Part shown: positions 17,094-26,540 of the stretch, piece after piece | Position numbering within the stretch: position 1 is the first letter of the stretch | Layout of the letters: each line of letters starts with the position of its first letter | Assembly (NCBI GenBank): GCA_018114805.1 | Contig: CP073042.1 | Coordinates: 1,798,001-1,862,000, forward strand | Source of the DNA: Candidatus Streptomyces philanthi | GTDB lineage: Bacteria > Actinomycetota > Actinomycetes > Streptomycetales > Streptomycetaceae | DNA length: 64,000 nucleotides | Direction: 5' to 3' | The notes under the pieces: generated by a model | Databases searched by the model: none | What the model was told of the DNA's origin: nothing | What the model saw: the letters and a program-made list of their open reading frames with translations, nothing else | Made by a program: the position numbers and the translations under genes

Positions 17094-17234
17094 GGAGACC
17101 AAGAAGGCCTGAGCCGCCCGCCGGCTTCTTTCGGCCTCTTTTCGGCAAGCCCCACCCGGCGCCCGCCCACGGCTCTTCCGCGCACCCGGTTCGCCCGCTG
17201 TCAGTAGTGACGGGGGCGGGCCGGGTGCGGTCGT
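17094..17234 (+). repeat. Right copy of 141-bp direct repeat (sodN 3' end), probable island boundary
   Basis: It contains GGAGACCAAGAAGGCCTGAG, the final codons of sodN with the stop, far from any sodN body, followed by the same hairpin. It corresponds to 2416-2556 and marks the return to conserved chromosomal order. Confidence 0.85.
17181..17229 (+). terminator. Duplicate of the sodN hairpin
   Basis: CGCACCCGG (17181-17189) and CCGGGTGCG (17221-17229), identical to the hairpin at 2503-2551. Here it sits beside the 3' end of the convergent gene at 17235. Confidence 0.6.
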
Positions 17235-17522
17235 TCAGTGGCCGGGCACGGACGCGCGCGTGCGCCCCGTCACCCACACCGCTCCCGCCAGCGCGCCGGC
17301 GCAGACCGCCGACGTCGCCGCCACCGTCCGCACCGACCGCGGCACGTCACGCACCGCCCTGCGCTCCCCGTCGGCCAGGACGCACACGGTGCGCAGGGTG
17401 TGGAACCGCACCTCGTAGTCCACCGCCCCCGTCAACTGGGTGCGGCATGGGTGGTCATAGGGGAACGGGGCAGAGTCCGCCCCGCCGTCCTGCGCCGCCG
17501 AGACGGTCATCATGAGGTTCAC
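17235..17522 (-). CDS. Hypothetical protein with one C-terminal membrane segment
   Basis: A 95-aa product from the GTG at 17520-17522 (GGGAG just upstream; ATGs at 17513 and 17510 are alternatives). The soluble part contains YDHPCRTQLTGAVDYEVRFH and TLRTVCVLADGERRA. One membrane segment near residues 68-88 (VAATSAVCAGALAGAVWVTG) follows. It ends directly at the island repeat. It probably shares a transcript with the small gene just upstream. No family is recognised. Confidence 0.55.
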   Translation of the reverse strand: MNLMMTVSAAQDGGADSAPFPYDHPCRTQLTGAVDYEVRFHTLRTVCVLADGERRAVRDVPRSVRTVAATSAVCAGALAGAVWVTGRTRASVPGH

Positions 17523-17534
17523 GGCTCCCAGCGC

Positions 17535-17702
17535 TTAGGCGGCCGTGGCCGTCGCCGCACAGGCGAAGGCAGCAGCGACAGCAGCGCGCCGCCACCCGGT
17601 CCAGCGCTCGTCGCCCGGCAGAGCGGCGCGAAGACACTGGAGTACGAGGAGGACGACCGCGCCGACCGCCGCGAGCAGCACCACCGGTACGAGGAAGATC
17701 AC
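17535..17702 (-). CDS. Small membrane protein (about 55 aa)
   Basis: The GTG at 17700-17702 follows GAAGGGAAC. The product is a hydrophobic segment, IFLVPVVLLAAVGAVVLLVL, then QCLRAALPGDERWTGWRRA and a second, Ala-rich segment. It ends at TAA 17535-17537, 12 bp before the next gene. The overlapping longer frames are Arg-rich shadows. A frameshifted longer gene extending upstream cannot be excluded. Confidence 0.45.
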   Translation of the reverse strand: MIFLVPVVLLAAVGAVVLLVLQCLRAALPGDERWTGWRRAAVAAAFACAATATAA

Positions 17703-17901
17703 GACGTTCCCTTCGCCCGGCGCTCCGCCGGCGCGGTCGTCGGTCGCCGTGCCACACAGCGAGCGAGGCGCGGGCCGTCCAGAAGACCATGCCGCTGGCC
17801 GAGGTCGTCACCCGCTCGGGGCCGCCCCTGACCGCGCCGCACGCCCATAACGAGGAAGACAGCCCGCCCCCGAAGCCCGGCGGAACACGAGCCCTTCCCC
17901 G

Positions 17902-18270
17902 TCAGTCCCCCTCCACCCGCCGCGGCACCACCGTGATCGTCGTCGTCTCGGAGCCGAGCGACCCGCCGCCGCTGCGTTCCACGGAGTAGGCGACGGCCAC
18001 CGCCGCGTTCGCCGCCGCGAGCACCTCGGTCGGGACGACGAAGGCCATCTCGCGGCCGACCCAGGAAGTGGAGACGGGCGAGACGTCCGTGTAGAGGTCG
18101 CCGAAGGTGACTGTGATGACGTCGCCCTTGGCCATGCCCGCGTACGGGGCGACCCTGACCGTCGCCCCGTACGGCGCGTCCGTCGCCGCGAGGGCTCCGT
18201 CGACCACGTCGTCCACCTCGGGGGCGGGCAGGTGGACGCTGTTGCCGTCAGCCGCTGATAGCTCGCTCAT
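17902..18270 (-). CDS. Hypothetical protein, beta-rich (122 aa)
   Basis: The ATG at 18268-18270 gives MSELSAADGNSVHLPAPEVD. The rest is strand-rich: YGATVRVAPYAGMAKGDVIT, VTFGDLYTDVSPVSTSWVGR and GGGSLGSETTTITVVPRR. This suggests a single immunoglobulin-like or carbohydrate-binding-like domain. It has no signal peptide, membrane segment or catalytic motif. It is a lone gene, divergent from corA. The frame continues upstream of the ATG, but only as Arg/Pro-rich shadow sequence. Confidence 0.65.
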   Translation of the reverse strand: MSELSAADGNSVHLPAPEVDDVVDGALAATDAPYGATVRVAPYAGMAKGDVITVTFGDLYTDVSPVSTSWVGREMAFVVPTEVLAAANAAVAVAYSVERSGGGSLGSETTTITVVPRRVEGD

Positions 18271-18614
18271 GGCGGGGCCCTCTCCGGGAAGCCGACGATG
18301 CGGTGGCGGGCGACGGCGTGCGTCGCCGCTCTTCGGGGTGATCTTTCCGATGCTCGGCCGCTTCGACAAGGGGGCGAGAGCGGCCTGTTGGGCTCCGCCC
18401 GATTCGTCCCGGGGAGCGGACCGGCGCGCGGGACGCGGCTGCCCGCCGGCCATCTCGTGGCCACCGGGAGGTCGCGCGGCGTGCGCCCGCCGGGTGCCGG
18501 CCGCCGCGTCACCGGGGGCGTGGCGGGGCACGGCCCGGAACGGGCGCCGCCGCACCGCCCCGTGGCGACCCGCACCCGGCATACTGAGCGCTCCCTCACC
18601 TCGCAGGAGCCGCC

Positions 18615-19889
18615 GTGTCGATGATCCGCACCCTTCGGACCACGGTCCGCATTGGGCGGCGGCGCCTGCGCGGCGTCGACCTCAGTCATCCGGCGCGCTC
18701 GCCGCTGGGCAGCGCCGTGGTCAACTGCGCGGTCTACCGCGACGGCCAGCGCCAGAAGGGCGACCTCCTCCCCGCCGACGCCATCCGACGGGTCCGCGAG
18801 GACCGGCCAGCCATCGCGGCCCAGGGCACGGACGGGCGGAGCCGACCGCCCGGCTTCGTCTGGATCGGGCTGCACGAGCCCGCGTACGAGGAGTTCGCGG
18901 ACGTCGCCGAGTTGTTCGGGCTGCACCCGCTGGCCGTGGCCAACGCCCTCCAGGCACAGCAGCGCCCGAAGGTGGAACGGTACGCGGCGGACACGCTGTT
19001 CGCCGTGTTCAAGACGGTTCGGTACGTGGGGAACGACCGGTCCACGGCGAGCAGCGAGATCGTGGAGACCGGCGAGATCATGGCCTTCGTCGGGCCCGAC
19101 TTCGTCATCACCATCCGGCACGGCGGACACGGCTCGCTCGGCTCGGTGCGCGAGGAGTTGGAGGCGCGGGCCGAACTGCTGGCCCACGGGCCGGCCGCCG
19201 TGCTGTACGCGATCGCCGACCACGTGGTGGACGACTACCTCGCCGTCACGGACTGCGTGCAGGACGACATCGACGCCGTGGAGAGCGAGGTGTTCGCGCC
19301 GGCGCCGCGGGGCCGCGCGCCGCGCCGCTTCGGCCGCGCCGACCGCTCAGAGCGCGCAGACCGCTCAGACCACGCAGACCGCTCCGGCCCGTCTGACCCC
19401 GCCGAGCACCCCGCCCAGACCGGGCGCATCGGCCGCGCCGGCCGTACCGACGAGGTGGAGCGGATCTACCAGCTCAAGCGCGAACTCCTGGAGCTCAAGC
19501 GCGCCGTGGCCCCGCTGGAGCGCCCGCTGCACGCCCTGGCCACCCAGCCGTCCCGGCTCGTCGACGAGGACGTGCGGGCGTACCTGCGGCACGTGGCCGA
19601 CCGGCTGACGCGCGTTGCAGAGCAGGTCACCTCGTTCGACGACCTGCTGAACTCGATCCTGCAGGCCGGCCTCGCGCAGGTGACCGTCGCGCAGAACGAG
19701 GACCTGCGCCGGATCAGCGCCTGGGTGGCAATCATCGCCGTACCCACGATGGTCTGCGGCCTGTACGGCATGAACTTCGACCACATGCCGGAGCTCAGCT
19801 GGAGCTACGGCTACCCGGTCGCGCTGGCCTCCCTCGTCGCCCTCTGCGTCCTGCTGCACCGCGCCTTCCGCCGCAGCGGCTGGCTCTGA
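18615..19889 (+). CDS. corA: CorA-like magnesium/cobalt transporter
   Basis: A 424-aa protein from GTG 18615 (GCAGGAG upstream). The large cytoplasmic domain ends in the long helix LLNSILQAGLAQVTVAQNED. Two C-terminal membrane segments follow. The first, WVAIIAVPTMVCGLYGMNFD, ends in the GMN signature that forms the pore entrance; the second is YPVALASLVALCVLLHRAF. An unusual insert near residues 240-275 is made of repeated ADRSD/HADRS-like charged units. Family members are pentameric Mg2+ channels of the inner membrane. The frame is intact. Confidence 0.9.
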   Translation: MSMIRTLRTTVRIGRRRLRGVDLSHPARSPLGSAVVNCAVYRDGQRQKGDLLPADAIRRVREDRPAIAAQGTDGRSRPPGFVWIGLHEPAYEEFADVAELFGLHPLAVANALQAQQRPKVERYAADTLFAVFKTVRYVGNDRSTASSEIVETGEIMAFVGPDFVITIRHGGHGSLGSVREELEARAELLAHGPAAVLYAIADHVVDDYLAVTDCVQDDIDAVESEVFAPAPRGRAPRRFGRADRSERADRSDHADRSGPSDPAEHPAQTGRIGRAGRTDEVERIYQLKRELLELKRAVAPLERPLHALATQPSRLVDEDVRAYLRHVADRLTRVAEQVTSFDDLLNSILQAGLAQVTVAQNEDLRRISAWVAIIAVPTMVCGLYGMNFDHMPELSWSYGYPVALASLVALCVLLHRAFRRSGWL

Positions 19890-20139
19890 CCCGCGCGGCC
19901 CCGTCCCCGACCAGCGGTCTCAGCCCCGGGGCTCAGCCGGCGGGCCTGGCCGCCGGCCCCGCCGGGCCCCCAGACCGTTCACCTCCGGCCACGCCCGCGC
20001 CACCCCGCGTCCACTGGCGGCCCTGAACATGCGTACGAGGAACGTCGTGCCGCGACGGCCCGTACGGCGCGCGCCGCCCGGCAGGCGCCCGCGGTGCCAC
20101 CCCGCCCCAGCCGCGCCCCACGCGAGACGAGAGATCCAC

Positions 20140-20395
20140 CGATGGCCTTACACCGCCACATCGGGCGGCTCGGCCCCGCCGCCGTCACCCTGGCGGCGCT
20201 GGCCGGACTCTCCGGCACCATCGCCCTCACCACCACCGCCGCATCGACGGCCGAACCGATGGCCACACTGACCACACCCCCACCGCGTCGGACGGCGGCA
20301 CGCACGCGGGCGTCCACCGCGGGGCGCCCCGCCGGGCGGCCCCGTCCGGCGTACCCGCCGGCGCCGCTTCGTCCCGGGCCGGGAGCGCGCCGTAG
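20140..20395 (+). CDS. Small putative secreted protein (frameshifted)
   Basis: The ATG at 20140 gives MALHRHIGRLGPAAVTLAAL followed by AGLSGTIALTTTAASTAEP, a good signal peptide. A run of C near 20276 breaks the frame. One base removed gives a polar tail (TASDGGTHAGVHRGAPRRAA) ending at TAG 20393-20395. The total is about 84 aa. No domain is recognised. The long frame continuing into fabH is an artefact of the indel. Confidence 0.4.
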
Positions 20396-20660
20396 TCGGC
20401 CGTCACCCCCGTCACGCCAGGCTCAGGGGGACGACTCGCCGAAGGTCGAGAGACATCCGACCGAACGTGGCACCACACCAAAGGCGCGCACCACCATTCA
20501 TGACTGCCGAAGACTCCAGATCTCGCCCCCGAACATTGGCGGATCGCACACCCACGCCCTGGCGAGCGGCCCGCAGACTGGTAGGCACTGCAACGGTGGG
20601 ACGACGCCACTGACGTCCCCCTGCGTCCCGCCGCCAGCTCGGAGAAAGGGGCGCGTCCGC

Positions 20661-21586
20661 ATGTCCGGCTCACGCGTACTGGCCCTCGGCCATTACCAGC
20701 CCACCAGGGTGCTCACCAACGACGACCTGGCGAGGATGGTGGACACCAGCGACGAGTGGATTCGCAGCAGGGTCGGCATCCGTACCCGCCACATCATCGG
20801 CCCCGACGAGAGCGTCGACATGATGGCGGCGGAGGCGGCGGCCAAGGCGCTGGCCAGCAGCGGTCTCGCGCCCGCCGAGATCGACCTGGTGCTGGTCGCT
20901 ACCTGCACGGCACAAGGCCGCAGCCCCAACACGGCCGCCCGGGTCGCCGCCCGACTCGGGCTCGGCTCGCCGGCCCTGATGGACATCAACGTCGTGTGCG
21001 CCGGCTTCACCCACGCCCTGGCCACCGCCGATCACGCGCTGCGCGCCGGGTCCGCGACGAAGGCGCTGGTCATCGGCGCCGAGGCGTTCACGTCGGTCGC
21101 CGACTGGACGGACCGTTCGACGCGCGTGCTCGTCGGGGACGGGGCGGGCGCGGCCGTGGTCGTGGCCTCCGAGGAACCGGGCATCGGCCCGGTGCTGTGG
21201 GATGAGCGACGCCGTACGGATCGAGGGCAGCCCCACCCGGTTCTCCCCAGGAGGGCCAGAGCGTCTACCGCTGGGCCACCACGCAACTGCCGCCGCTGGC
21301 CAGGGCCGCCTGCCAGCGGGCCGGCATCGAGCCCGAGGACCTCGGGGGCGTGGTGCTCCACCAGGCGAACCTGCGGATCATCGAGCCGGTGGCGCGCAAG
21401 CTCGGCGCCGTCAACGCCGTGGTCGCCCGGGACGTCGTGGACTCCGGCAACACCTCGGCGGCCAGCATCCCGCTGGCCCTGTCCAAGCTGGTCGAGCGCC
21501 GCGAGATCCCGCCGGGCGCGCCGACCCTGCTGTTCGGCTTCGGCGGCAACCTCTCGTACGCGGGCCAGGTCATCGCCTGCCCTTGA
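20661..21586 (+). CDS. 3-oxoacyl-ACP synthase III (FabH-like), two frameshifts
   Basis: The ATG at 20661 follows GGAGAAAGG. The product begins MSGSRVLALGHYQPTRVLTN. DINVVCAGFTHALA carries the active-site Cys. Indels near 21198 and 21245 separate this from VYRWATTQLPPLARAACQRA, then VVLHQANLRIIEPVARKL (His) and VVDSGNTSAASIPLA (Asn), ending LLFGFGGNLSYAGQVIACP. The Cys-His-Asn triad is therefore complete and the length is normal (about 308 aa). The family condenses acyl-CoA with malonyl-ACP. This copy is alone, not in a fab operon, so it may serve specialised metabolism. Confidence 0.85.
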
Positions 21587-21796
21587 CGCCGGGCCCTGGC
21601 CGCCGGAGCTGACCTGGCCGACCCGTCCCCGCTGAGAGGCCGGGCCCGGACCGGGTCGCCGGCTGCCGCGGGCCCGCGTCGACATCCGTGGCGCGGGCCC
21701 CGAAGCCGGAGCGCGCGGGGCGCGGGCGGGGGAGCCGGAGCGCTCGGGCGCGGGTTCGGCGCCCGAGGCAGGGGCTGAGCGCCCGGGGCGCGCGGC

Positions 21797-22709
21797 TCAG
21801 AACACCGACCAGCCCGTGAGCGTGGTGAAGTGGTCGAGCGCGGCGACCCCGGCCACCGAGTTGCCGCGCGCGTCCAGGCCGGGGCACCACACGCACAGCG
21901 TGCACCGCCCGGGGATGACCGCGATGATGCCGCCCCCGACACCGCTCTTGCCCGGCAGCCCGACCCGGTAGGCGAAGTTGTCCGCCGCGTCGTAGGTGCC
22001 GCAGGTCAGCATGACCGCGTTGACCTGCTTGGCCTCGCGCCGCGACAGCAGTCGGCTGCCGTCGGCGCGCAGCCCGTGGCGGGCCAGGAAACCGCCGGCC
22101 AGCGCGAGGTCGCGGCAGCTCATCCGGATCGAGCAGTGCCAGAAGTAGTGCTGCAGGACGGTGGGCACGGGGTTCTCCAGGTTGCCGTAGCTGGCCATGA
22201 AGTGCGCCAGGGCGGCGTTGCGGTCGCCGTGCTCGGTTTCGGAGAGCGCGACGGCCGGGTCGAAGGCCAGGTCCGGGTTGTCGCTCTCGGCCCGCAGGAA
22301 GTCCAACAGCGTGGTGCTCGCGTCGTCGGTGAGGGTCTGCAACCGGTCGGTGACGACCAGCGCCCCGGCGTTGATGAACGGGTTGCGCGGCACGCCGTTC
22401 TCGTACTCGAGCTGCACCAGCGAGTTGAACGCGTTGCCGGACGGCTCCCTGCCCACCCGCTGCCAGATCGCCTCGCCGTCCCGCGCCAGGACCAGCGCCA
22501 GGCTGAAGGTCTTGGAGATGGACTGGACGGAGAACGGTTCCCTCCAGTCCCCCCACTCCGTAGACCTCGCCGTCCATGTCGGCGACCGCCATGCCGAACC
22601 GCCCCGCATCGACCGCGGCGAGGGCCGGTATGTACTGCGCCACCTGGCCCTGCCCCACCTGCGACCGGACCGCGGCAGCCAGCACTTCCAACGCTCCCTG
22701 GTAGTCCAC
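21797..22709 (-). CDS. glsA: Glutaminase A (frameshifted)
   Basis: The GTG at 22707-22709 gives VDYQGALEVLAAAVRSQVGQ and GQVAQYIPALAAVDAGRFGM. A C-run near 22545-22555 breaks the frame before WREPFSVQSISKTFSLALVL, where SISK is the catalytic Ser-x-x-Lys of the serine beta-lactamase-like glutaminase fold. NPFINAGALVVTD, NAALAHFMASYGNLEN and GLPGKSGVGGGIIAVIPGR are the expected conserved blocks. The reconstruction has about 304 aa. The enzyme converts glutamine to glutamate and ammonia. It is a monocistronic gene convergent with fabH. Confidence 0.9.
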
Positions 22710-23054
22710 GTGCCCCCTTGCTGTCGTGCTTGCTGTCGTGTCCGTGCTCGCGGCGCCACCGCGGTGCGGACGCGTCCCGGACGGGCTCGCCGAGGGACGT
22801 CGGCGCCATCATGCACTGCGTGGCACCGCCAACCACACCGGCGTACGCCCCTGCCCTACGTGCCCCCGATCCGCCCATCCGCCAACGGACAGCGCCCCGC
22901 CCACCTGGGCCGGAGCCCGCCGCGCACCGGGCCGGGCGGCCAGAACGGTTCGCACGGCACCCGAACGGCTAGTCCGATGCCGAACGTTCCGGTACAAGCA
23001 GGTCATAGAGGCGGTTCGCGATCGGCGACCGCCGCGCACCGAACGGAGGCGGCC

Positions 23055-23645
23055 ATGTCCCCACCCATGTCCGCGCGGGACTTCATCAACGCGCTGCGCG
23101 ACGAGGGCCTACGGGTCAGGGAAGTCGGCGACTGGGAGCACCACAACCGCGACCACAAGGGCCCCTGGGGTCCGGTGCACGGCGTCATGATCCACCACAC
23201 GGTCACCTCGGGGGCCGAGGAGACGGTCAGCCTGTGCCGCGACGGCCATCCGAACCTGCCGGGCCCGCTGTGCCACGGCGTGATCACCAAGGACGGCACG
23301 GTGCACCTGGTCGGCTACGGCCGTGCCAACCACGCGGGGGTCGGCGACGACGACGTCCTACGGGCCGTGATCGCCGAGAAGCGCCTCCCGCCCGACGACG
23401 AGAGCAACACCGACGGCAACCACCACTTCTACGGCTTCGAGTGCGAGAACCTCGGCGACGGCGAGGACCCCTGGCCGGCCGCGCAACTGGAGGCCATCGA
23501 GCGCGCCGCCGCGGCCGTGTGCCGCCGGCACGGGTGGACCGAGCGCTCGGTCATCGGCCACCTGGAATGGCAGCCCGGCAAGGTGGACCCCAAGGGCTTC
23601 ACCATGGACCACATGCGGGAACGCGTCGGGGAGCGACTGAAGTAG
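23055..23645 (+). CDS. N-acetylmuramoyl-L-alanine amidase (Amidase_2/PGRP fold)
   Basis: A 196-aa protein from ATG 23055 (GGAGGCGGCC upstream). VHGVMIHHTVTSG holds the first zinc His, and HLVGYGRANHAGVG, HHFYGFECENLGDG and IGHLEWQPGKVDP give the remaining fold and zinc residues. It has no signal peptide and no cell-wall-binding repeat, like phage-type single-domain endolysins. The family cuts the lactyl-peptide bond of peptidoglycan. It is a lone gene with an intact frame. An origin from an old prophage or a cytoplasmic recycling role are both possible. Confidence 0.85.
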   Translation: MSPPMSARDFINALRDEGLRVREVGDWEHHNRDHKGPWGPVHGVMIHHTVTSGAEETVSLCRDGHPNLPGPLCHGVITKDGTVHLVGYGRANHAGVGDDDVLRAVIAEKRLPPDDESNTDGNHHFYGFECENLGDGEDPWPAAQLEAIERAAAAVCRRHGWTERSVIGHLEWQPGKVDPKGFTMDHMRERVGERLK

Positions 23646-23798
23646 CGCGCCGGGCACAGCACCGCCCCCCACCACCCCGGCGCTGTGCCCACCCGGGCGC
23701 CCCGCCCCGGCGGCACCCGTCCCCGGCCGACCGAGCGCGCGCCGGCGAGCGTCCTGAACGCCTGCCGGCGGGCCGGGCCGGGCTGGACCGACAACGGA

Positions 23799-24893
23799 AT
23801 GGTGAGCAGCACCCCCGGGCCGCCCCAGCCGCCCCCGCACCCCCATCAGGCCCAGGCCCAGGCCCGCGCCCGCGGTCCACGCTCCGCGCACGCCGCCGGC
23901 GCCGGCGCCGGCGCGCGGATCGACACGCTGCGGCCCGCGCTGCCGTCGCCGCTCCAGGCGGTGGCCAACGCGCGGTTCGCCCGCCGCGGGGTGCGCCTGC
24001 TGCTCAAGCGGGACGACCTGATCCACCCGGACCTGCCCGGCAACAAGTGGCGCAAGCTGGAGCCCAACCTGCGCGCCGCCGCCGCGACGGGCCTGCGCGC
24101 CACGGCCGCCGCCGGCCGCCTCCTGGGCCTGGCCACCATCGGCGTCGTACGCGGCGACGAGCTGGCCGACTGGCCGCTCAACCCGGTCCTCGCGCGGTGC
24201 GTCGCCGACGGCATGCGCCTGCACTTCCTCACCCGGTCCGCGTACCGACGCAAGGCCGAGTCCGAGGTGCGCGAGGCCCTGCGCGCGCGGTTCGGCGACT
24301 GCTACGTCCTACCTGAGGGCGGCAGCAACGCCCTGGCCGCCACCGGCTGCCGAACGCTCGGCCGCGAACTGCGCGCGGCCCTCGACCCGGCCGACGGCCC
24401 CCACGTCGTCGGCGTCGCCTGCGGCACCGGCGGCACCCTGGCCGGCCTCGCCGACCATCCCACGGTCGATCCCGCGACCGGCCGCACGGCCGTTCCCCCG
24501 GTCGGGCAGAGCACCGGGCAGAGCGCCCAGCGGTCCGCCGAGCAGGCCGGCGAGCGGGCCGCCGGCTCCGGGGCGCGCCCGCGGGCCATAGGGTTCCCCG
24601 TGCTCAGGGGCGACTTCCTGGCGGCGGAGGTCCTCGCGCTCCAGACCGAGGCGTTCGGCGCCCGGGTCGGCGACTGGGAGCTGGACGGCCGGTTCCACTG
24701 CGGCGGGTACGCGCGCACGACGCCGGAACTCGACGCGTTCGCCGCGGACTTCGCCGACCGGCACGGCCTGGCCCTAGACCGGGTCTACGTCGCCAAGCTG
24801 CTCTACGGCCTGACCTCCCTGATCGAAGCGGGCGCCATCGCCAGCGGCAGCACCGTCACCGCGATCATCACGGGCCCGGCCCCCGCGCCGTGA
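23799..24893 (+). CDS. PLP-dependent ACC deaminase/D-cysteine desulfhydrase family protein with internal deletion
   Basis: The ATG at 23799 opens a 364-aa frame after a Pro/Ala-rich leader. RRGVRLLLKRDDLIHPDLPG and GNKWRKLEPNL include the PLP lysine. The frame then goes directly from AAAATG to LRATAAAGRLLGLATIGVV. The segment between, normally about 15 residues with the FGGAYSNH substrate-binding motif, is missing in frame. ACGTGGTLAGLA (phosphate loop), FHCGGYARTTPELDAF and KLLYGLTSL are present. As sequenced it lacks active-site residues. The deletion could have occurred between short repeats (CTGCGC), in nature or in assembly. Confidence 0.75.
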   Translation: MVSSTPGPPQPPPHPHQAQAQARARGPRSAHAAGAGAGARIDTLRPALPSPLQAVANARFARRGVRLLLKRDDLIHPDLPGNKWRKLEPNLRAAAATGLRATAAAGRLLGLATIGVVRGDELADWPLNPVLARCVADGMRLHFLTRSAYRRKAESEVREALRARFGDCYVLPEGGSNALAATGCRTLGRELRAALDPADGPHVVGVACGTGGTLAGLADHPTVDPATGRTAVPPVGQSTGQSAQRSAEQAGERAAGSGARPRAIGFPVLRGDFLAAEVLALQTEAFGARVGDWELDGRFHCGGYARTTPELDAFAADFADRHGLALDRVYVAKLLYGLTSLIEAGAIASGSTVTAIITGPAPAP

Positions 24894-24920
24894 CCGTCGT
24901 CCCCCGCGCCCGGGGCGGCG

Positions 24921-26540
24921 CTACTCGCCCTCCTCCTCCCGGTAGGCGGCCGCCTCCTCCAGGTCCAGCCGGCGCAGCAGCGTCCGCAGCATCTCGTCGT
25001 CGATGCGCCGCTCGTCCCGGAGCCGCACGAACACCTTCCGCTCCGTCTCGATGACCTCGCGCGAGAGCCGCCGGTAGATCTCGTCCGCCGACTCGCCCGT
25101 CACCTCGCTCACTGTGCCGAGCCGCTCCCAGACGGCGTTGCGGCGCCGCTCCACGACCGTGCGCAGCTGCTCGGCCAGCGGCTGCGGCAACTGGTTGCGC
25201 CCATCGGCCAGCAACTGCGCCAGCCGCTCCTCGGCCGCCTGGGACGCCGCGCTCTGCGCCTGCGCCTCGGCCAGCGTCTCGGCCTGTACGTCGCGCCCGG
25301 GCAGCCGCAGCGCGCGGATCAGCGCGGGCAGCGTCAGCCCCTGCACGACCAGGGTGGCGATCACCGTGCTGAAGGTGAGCAGCAGCACGAGGTCGCGGGC
25401 CGGGAAGTGGTCCCCGCCGTGCGCGGCGGTGGGGATGGAGAACGCGATGGCCAGCGACACGACGCCGCGCATCCCGGCCCAGCCCACGATGGTCGGCGCG
25501 GTCCAGTTCACGTCGGGCTCCCGGCGCCTGATCCGCGCCGAGAGCAGGCGGGGCACGAAGGTGGCCGGGAAGACCCAGAGGTAGCGCACCACCACCACGG
25601 CCAGGAACACCGCCAGGGCGTACCAGAGCAGTTCGCCGGCCCCGTACCCGTCGAGCCCCCGCAGCACGACCGGTAGTTGCAGCCCGATCAGCGCGAAGAC
25701 CACCGACTCCAGGACGAAGAAGACCATCGCCCACACCGCGCGCTCCTGCAGCCTGGTCGCGAAGTCCACCTGCCAGAGCTGGTGTCCCAGGTGCAGCGCC
25801 ACGACCACCACGGCCAGCACCCCCGACGCCTCGACCTGCTCGGCGACCGCGTACGCCACGAACGGGATGAGCAGCGAGAGCGTGTTCTGCAGCAGCGGCT
25901 CGGTGAGCCGGGTGCGCAGCCAGTGCAGCGGCACCATCAGCACCACCCCGACGCCGACCCCGCCCACCGCGGCGACCAGGAACTCCCGCAGGCCCGAGCC
26001 CCACGTGGCGCCCGTGCCGACCGCGGCCGCCAGCGCGACCTTGTACGCCGTGATCGCGGTCACGTCGTTGACCAGCGACTCGCCCTGCAGGATCGTCGTG
26101 ATCCGGGAGGGCAGCCCGGCCTTGCGCGCGATGGCGGTCGCGGCCACCGCGTCCGGCGGCGCGATCACCGCGCCGAGCACCAGCGCCGAGGTCAGCGGCA
26201 GGTCCGGTACCACGAGGTAGGCGATCCAGCCGACGGCGACCGTCGCGAAGAGCACGTAGCCGACCGAGAGCAGCGGGACCGACCACGCGTTGGCGCGCAG
26301 GTCCAGATAGGAGCTGTCCAGCGCGGCCGTGTGCAGCAGGGGCGGCAGCAGCGGCAGCACGACGTGCGGATCGAGCACGTACGCGGGCACGCCGGGCAGG
26401 TACGAGGCCACCAGCCCGGCCGCGACCAGCAGCAGCGGCCCCGGCACGGAGGTGCGCCGTGCCGCGCCGGCGATCGCCGCGCTGCCCGCGATCAGCATCA
26501 ACAGGGGAACGGGGAACGACGTCCATCGGCCCACGCCCAT
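24921..26540 (-). CDS. Na+/H+ antiporter, CPA1 (NhaP-like) family
   Basis: A 539-aa protein from the ATG at 26538-26540. About twelve membrane segments (for example LLMLIAGSAAIAGAA and YVLFATVAVGWIAYLVVP) run to residue 410. ALVLGAVIAPPDAVAATAIA and LQGESLVNDVTAITAYKVAL contain the CPA1 ion-binding Asp region, and WAGMRGVVSLAIAFS the conserved Arg. A soluble, charged C-terminal domain of about 120 residues ends LEEAAAYREEEGE. It exchanges Na+ for H+ across the cell membrane. A lone gene with an intact frame. Confidence 0.9.
   Translation of the reverse strand: MGVGRWTSFPVPLLMLIAGSAAIAGAARRTSVPGPLLLVAAGLVASYLPGVPAYVLDPHVVLPLLPPLLHTAALDSSYLDLRANAWSVPLLSVGYVLFATVAVGWIAYLVVPDLPLTSALVLGAVIAPPDAVAATAIARKAGLPSRITTILQGESLVNDVTAITAYKVALAAAVGTGATWGSGLREFLVAAVGGVGVGVVLMVPLHWLRTRLTEPLLQNTLSLLIPFVAYAVAEQVEASGVLAVVVVALHLGHQLWQVDFATRLQERAVWAMVFFVLESVVFALIGLQLPVVLRGLDGYGAGELLWYALAVFLAVVVVRYLWVFPATFVPRLLSARIRRREPDVNWTAPTIVGWAGMRGVVSLAIAFSIPTAAHGGDHFPARDLVLLLTFSTVIATLVVQGLTLPALIRALRLPGRDVQAETLAEAQAQSAASQAAEERLAQLLADGRNQLPQPLAEQLRTVVERRRNAVWERLGTVSEVTGESADEIYRRLSREVIETERKVFVRLRDERRIDDEMLRTLLRRLDLEEAAAYREEEGE

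Larger units (their letters stand above)
2416..17234. mobile_element. Accessory island inserted at the 3' end of sodN
   Basis: The two 141-bp repeats enclose about 14.5 kb of genes that do not belong to the conserved order: a HAD/methyltransferase/kinase-fold operon, XRE regulator, NUDIX hydrolase, Ser/Thr kinase, IS5-type element and a Tn554-like transposon. The chromosomal genes resume at 17235. No integrase lies next to either repeat. The only recombinases belong to the nested transposon, so the island's own integrase may be lost, or it arrived by homologous recombination in the sodN end. The boundary is seen directly; mobility is inferred. Confidence 0.7.
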
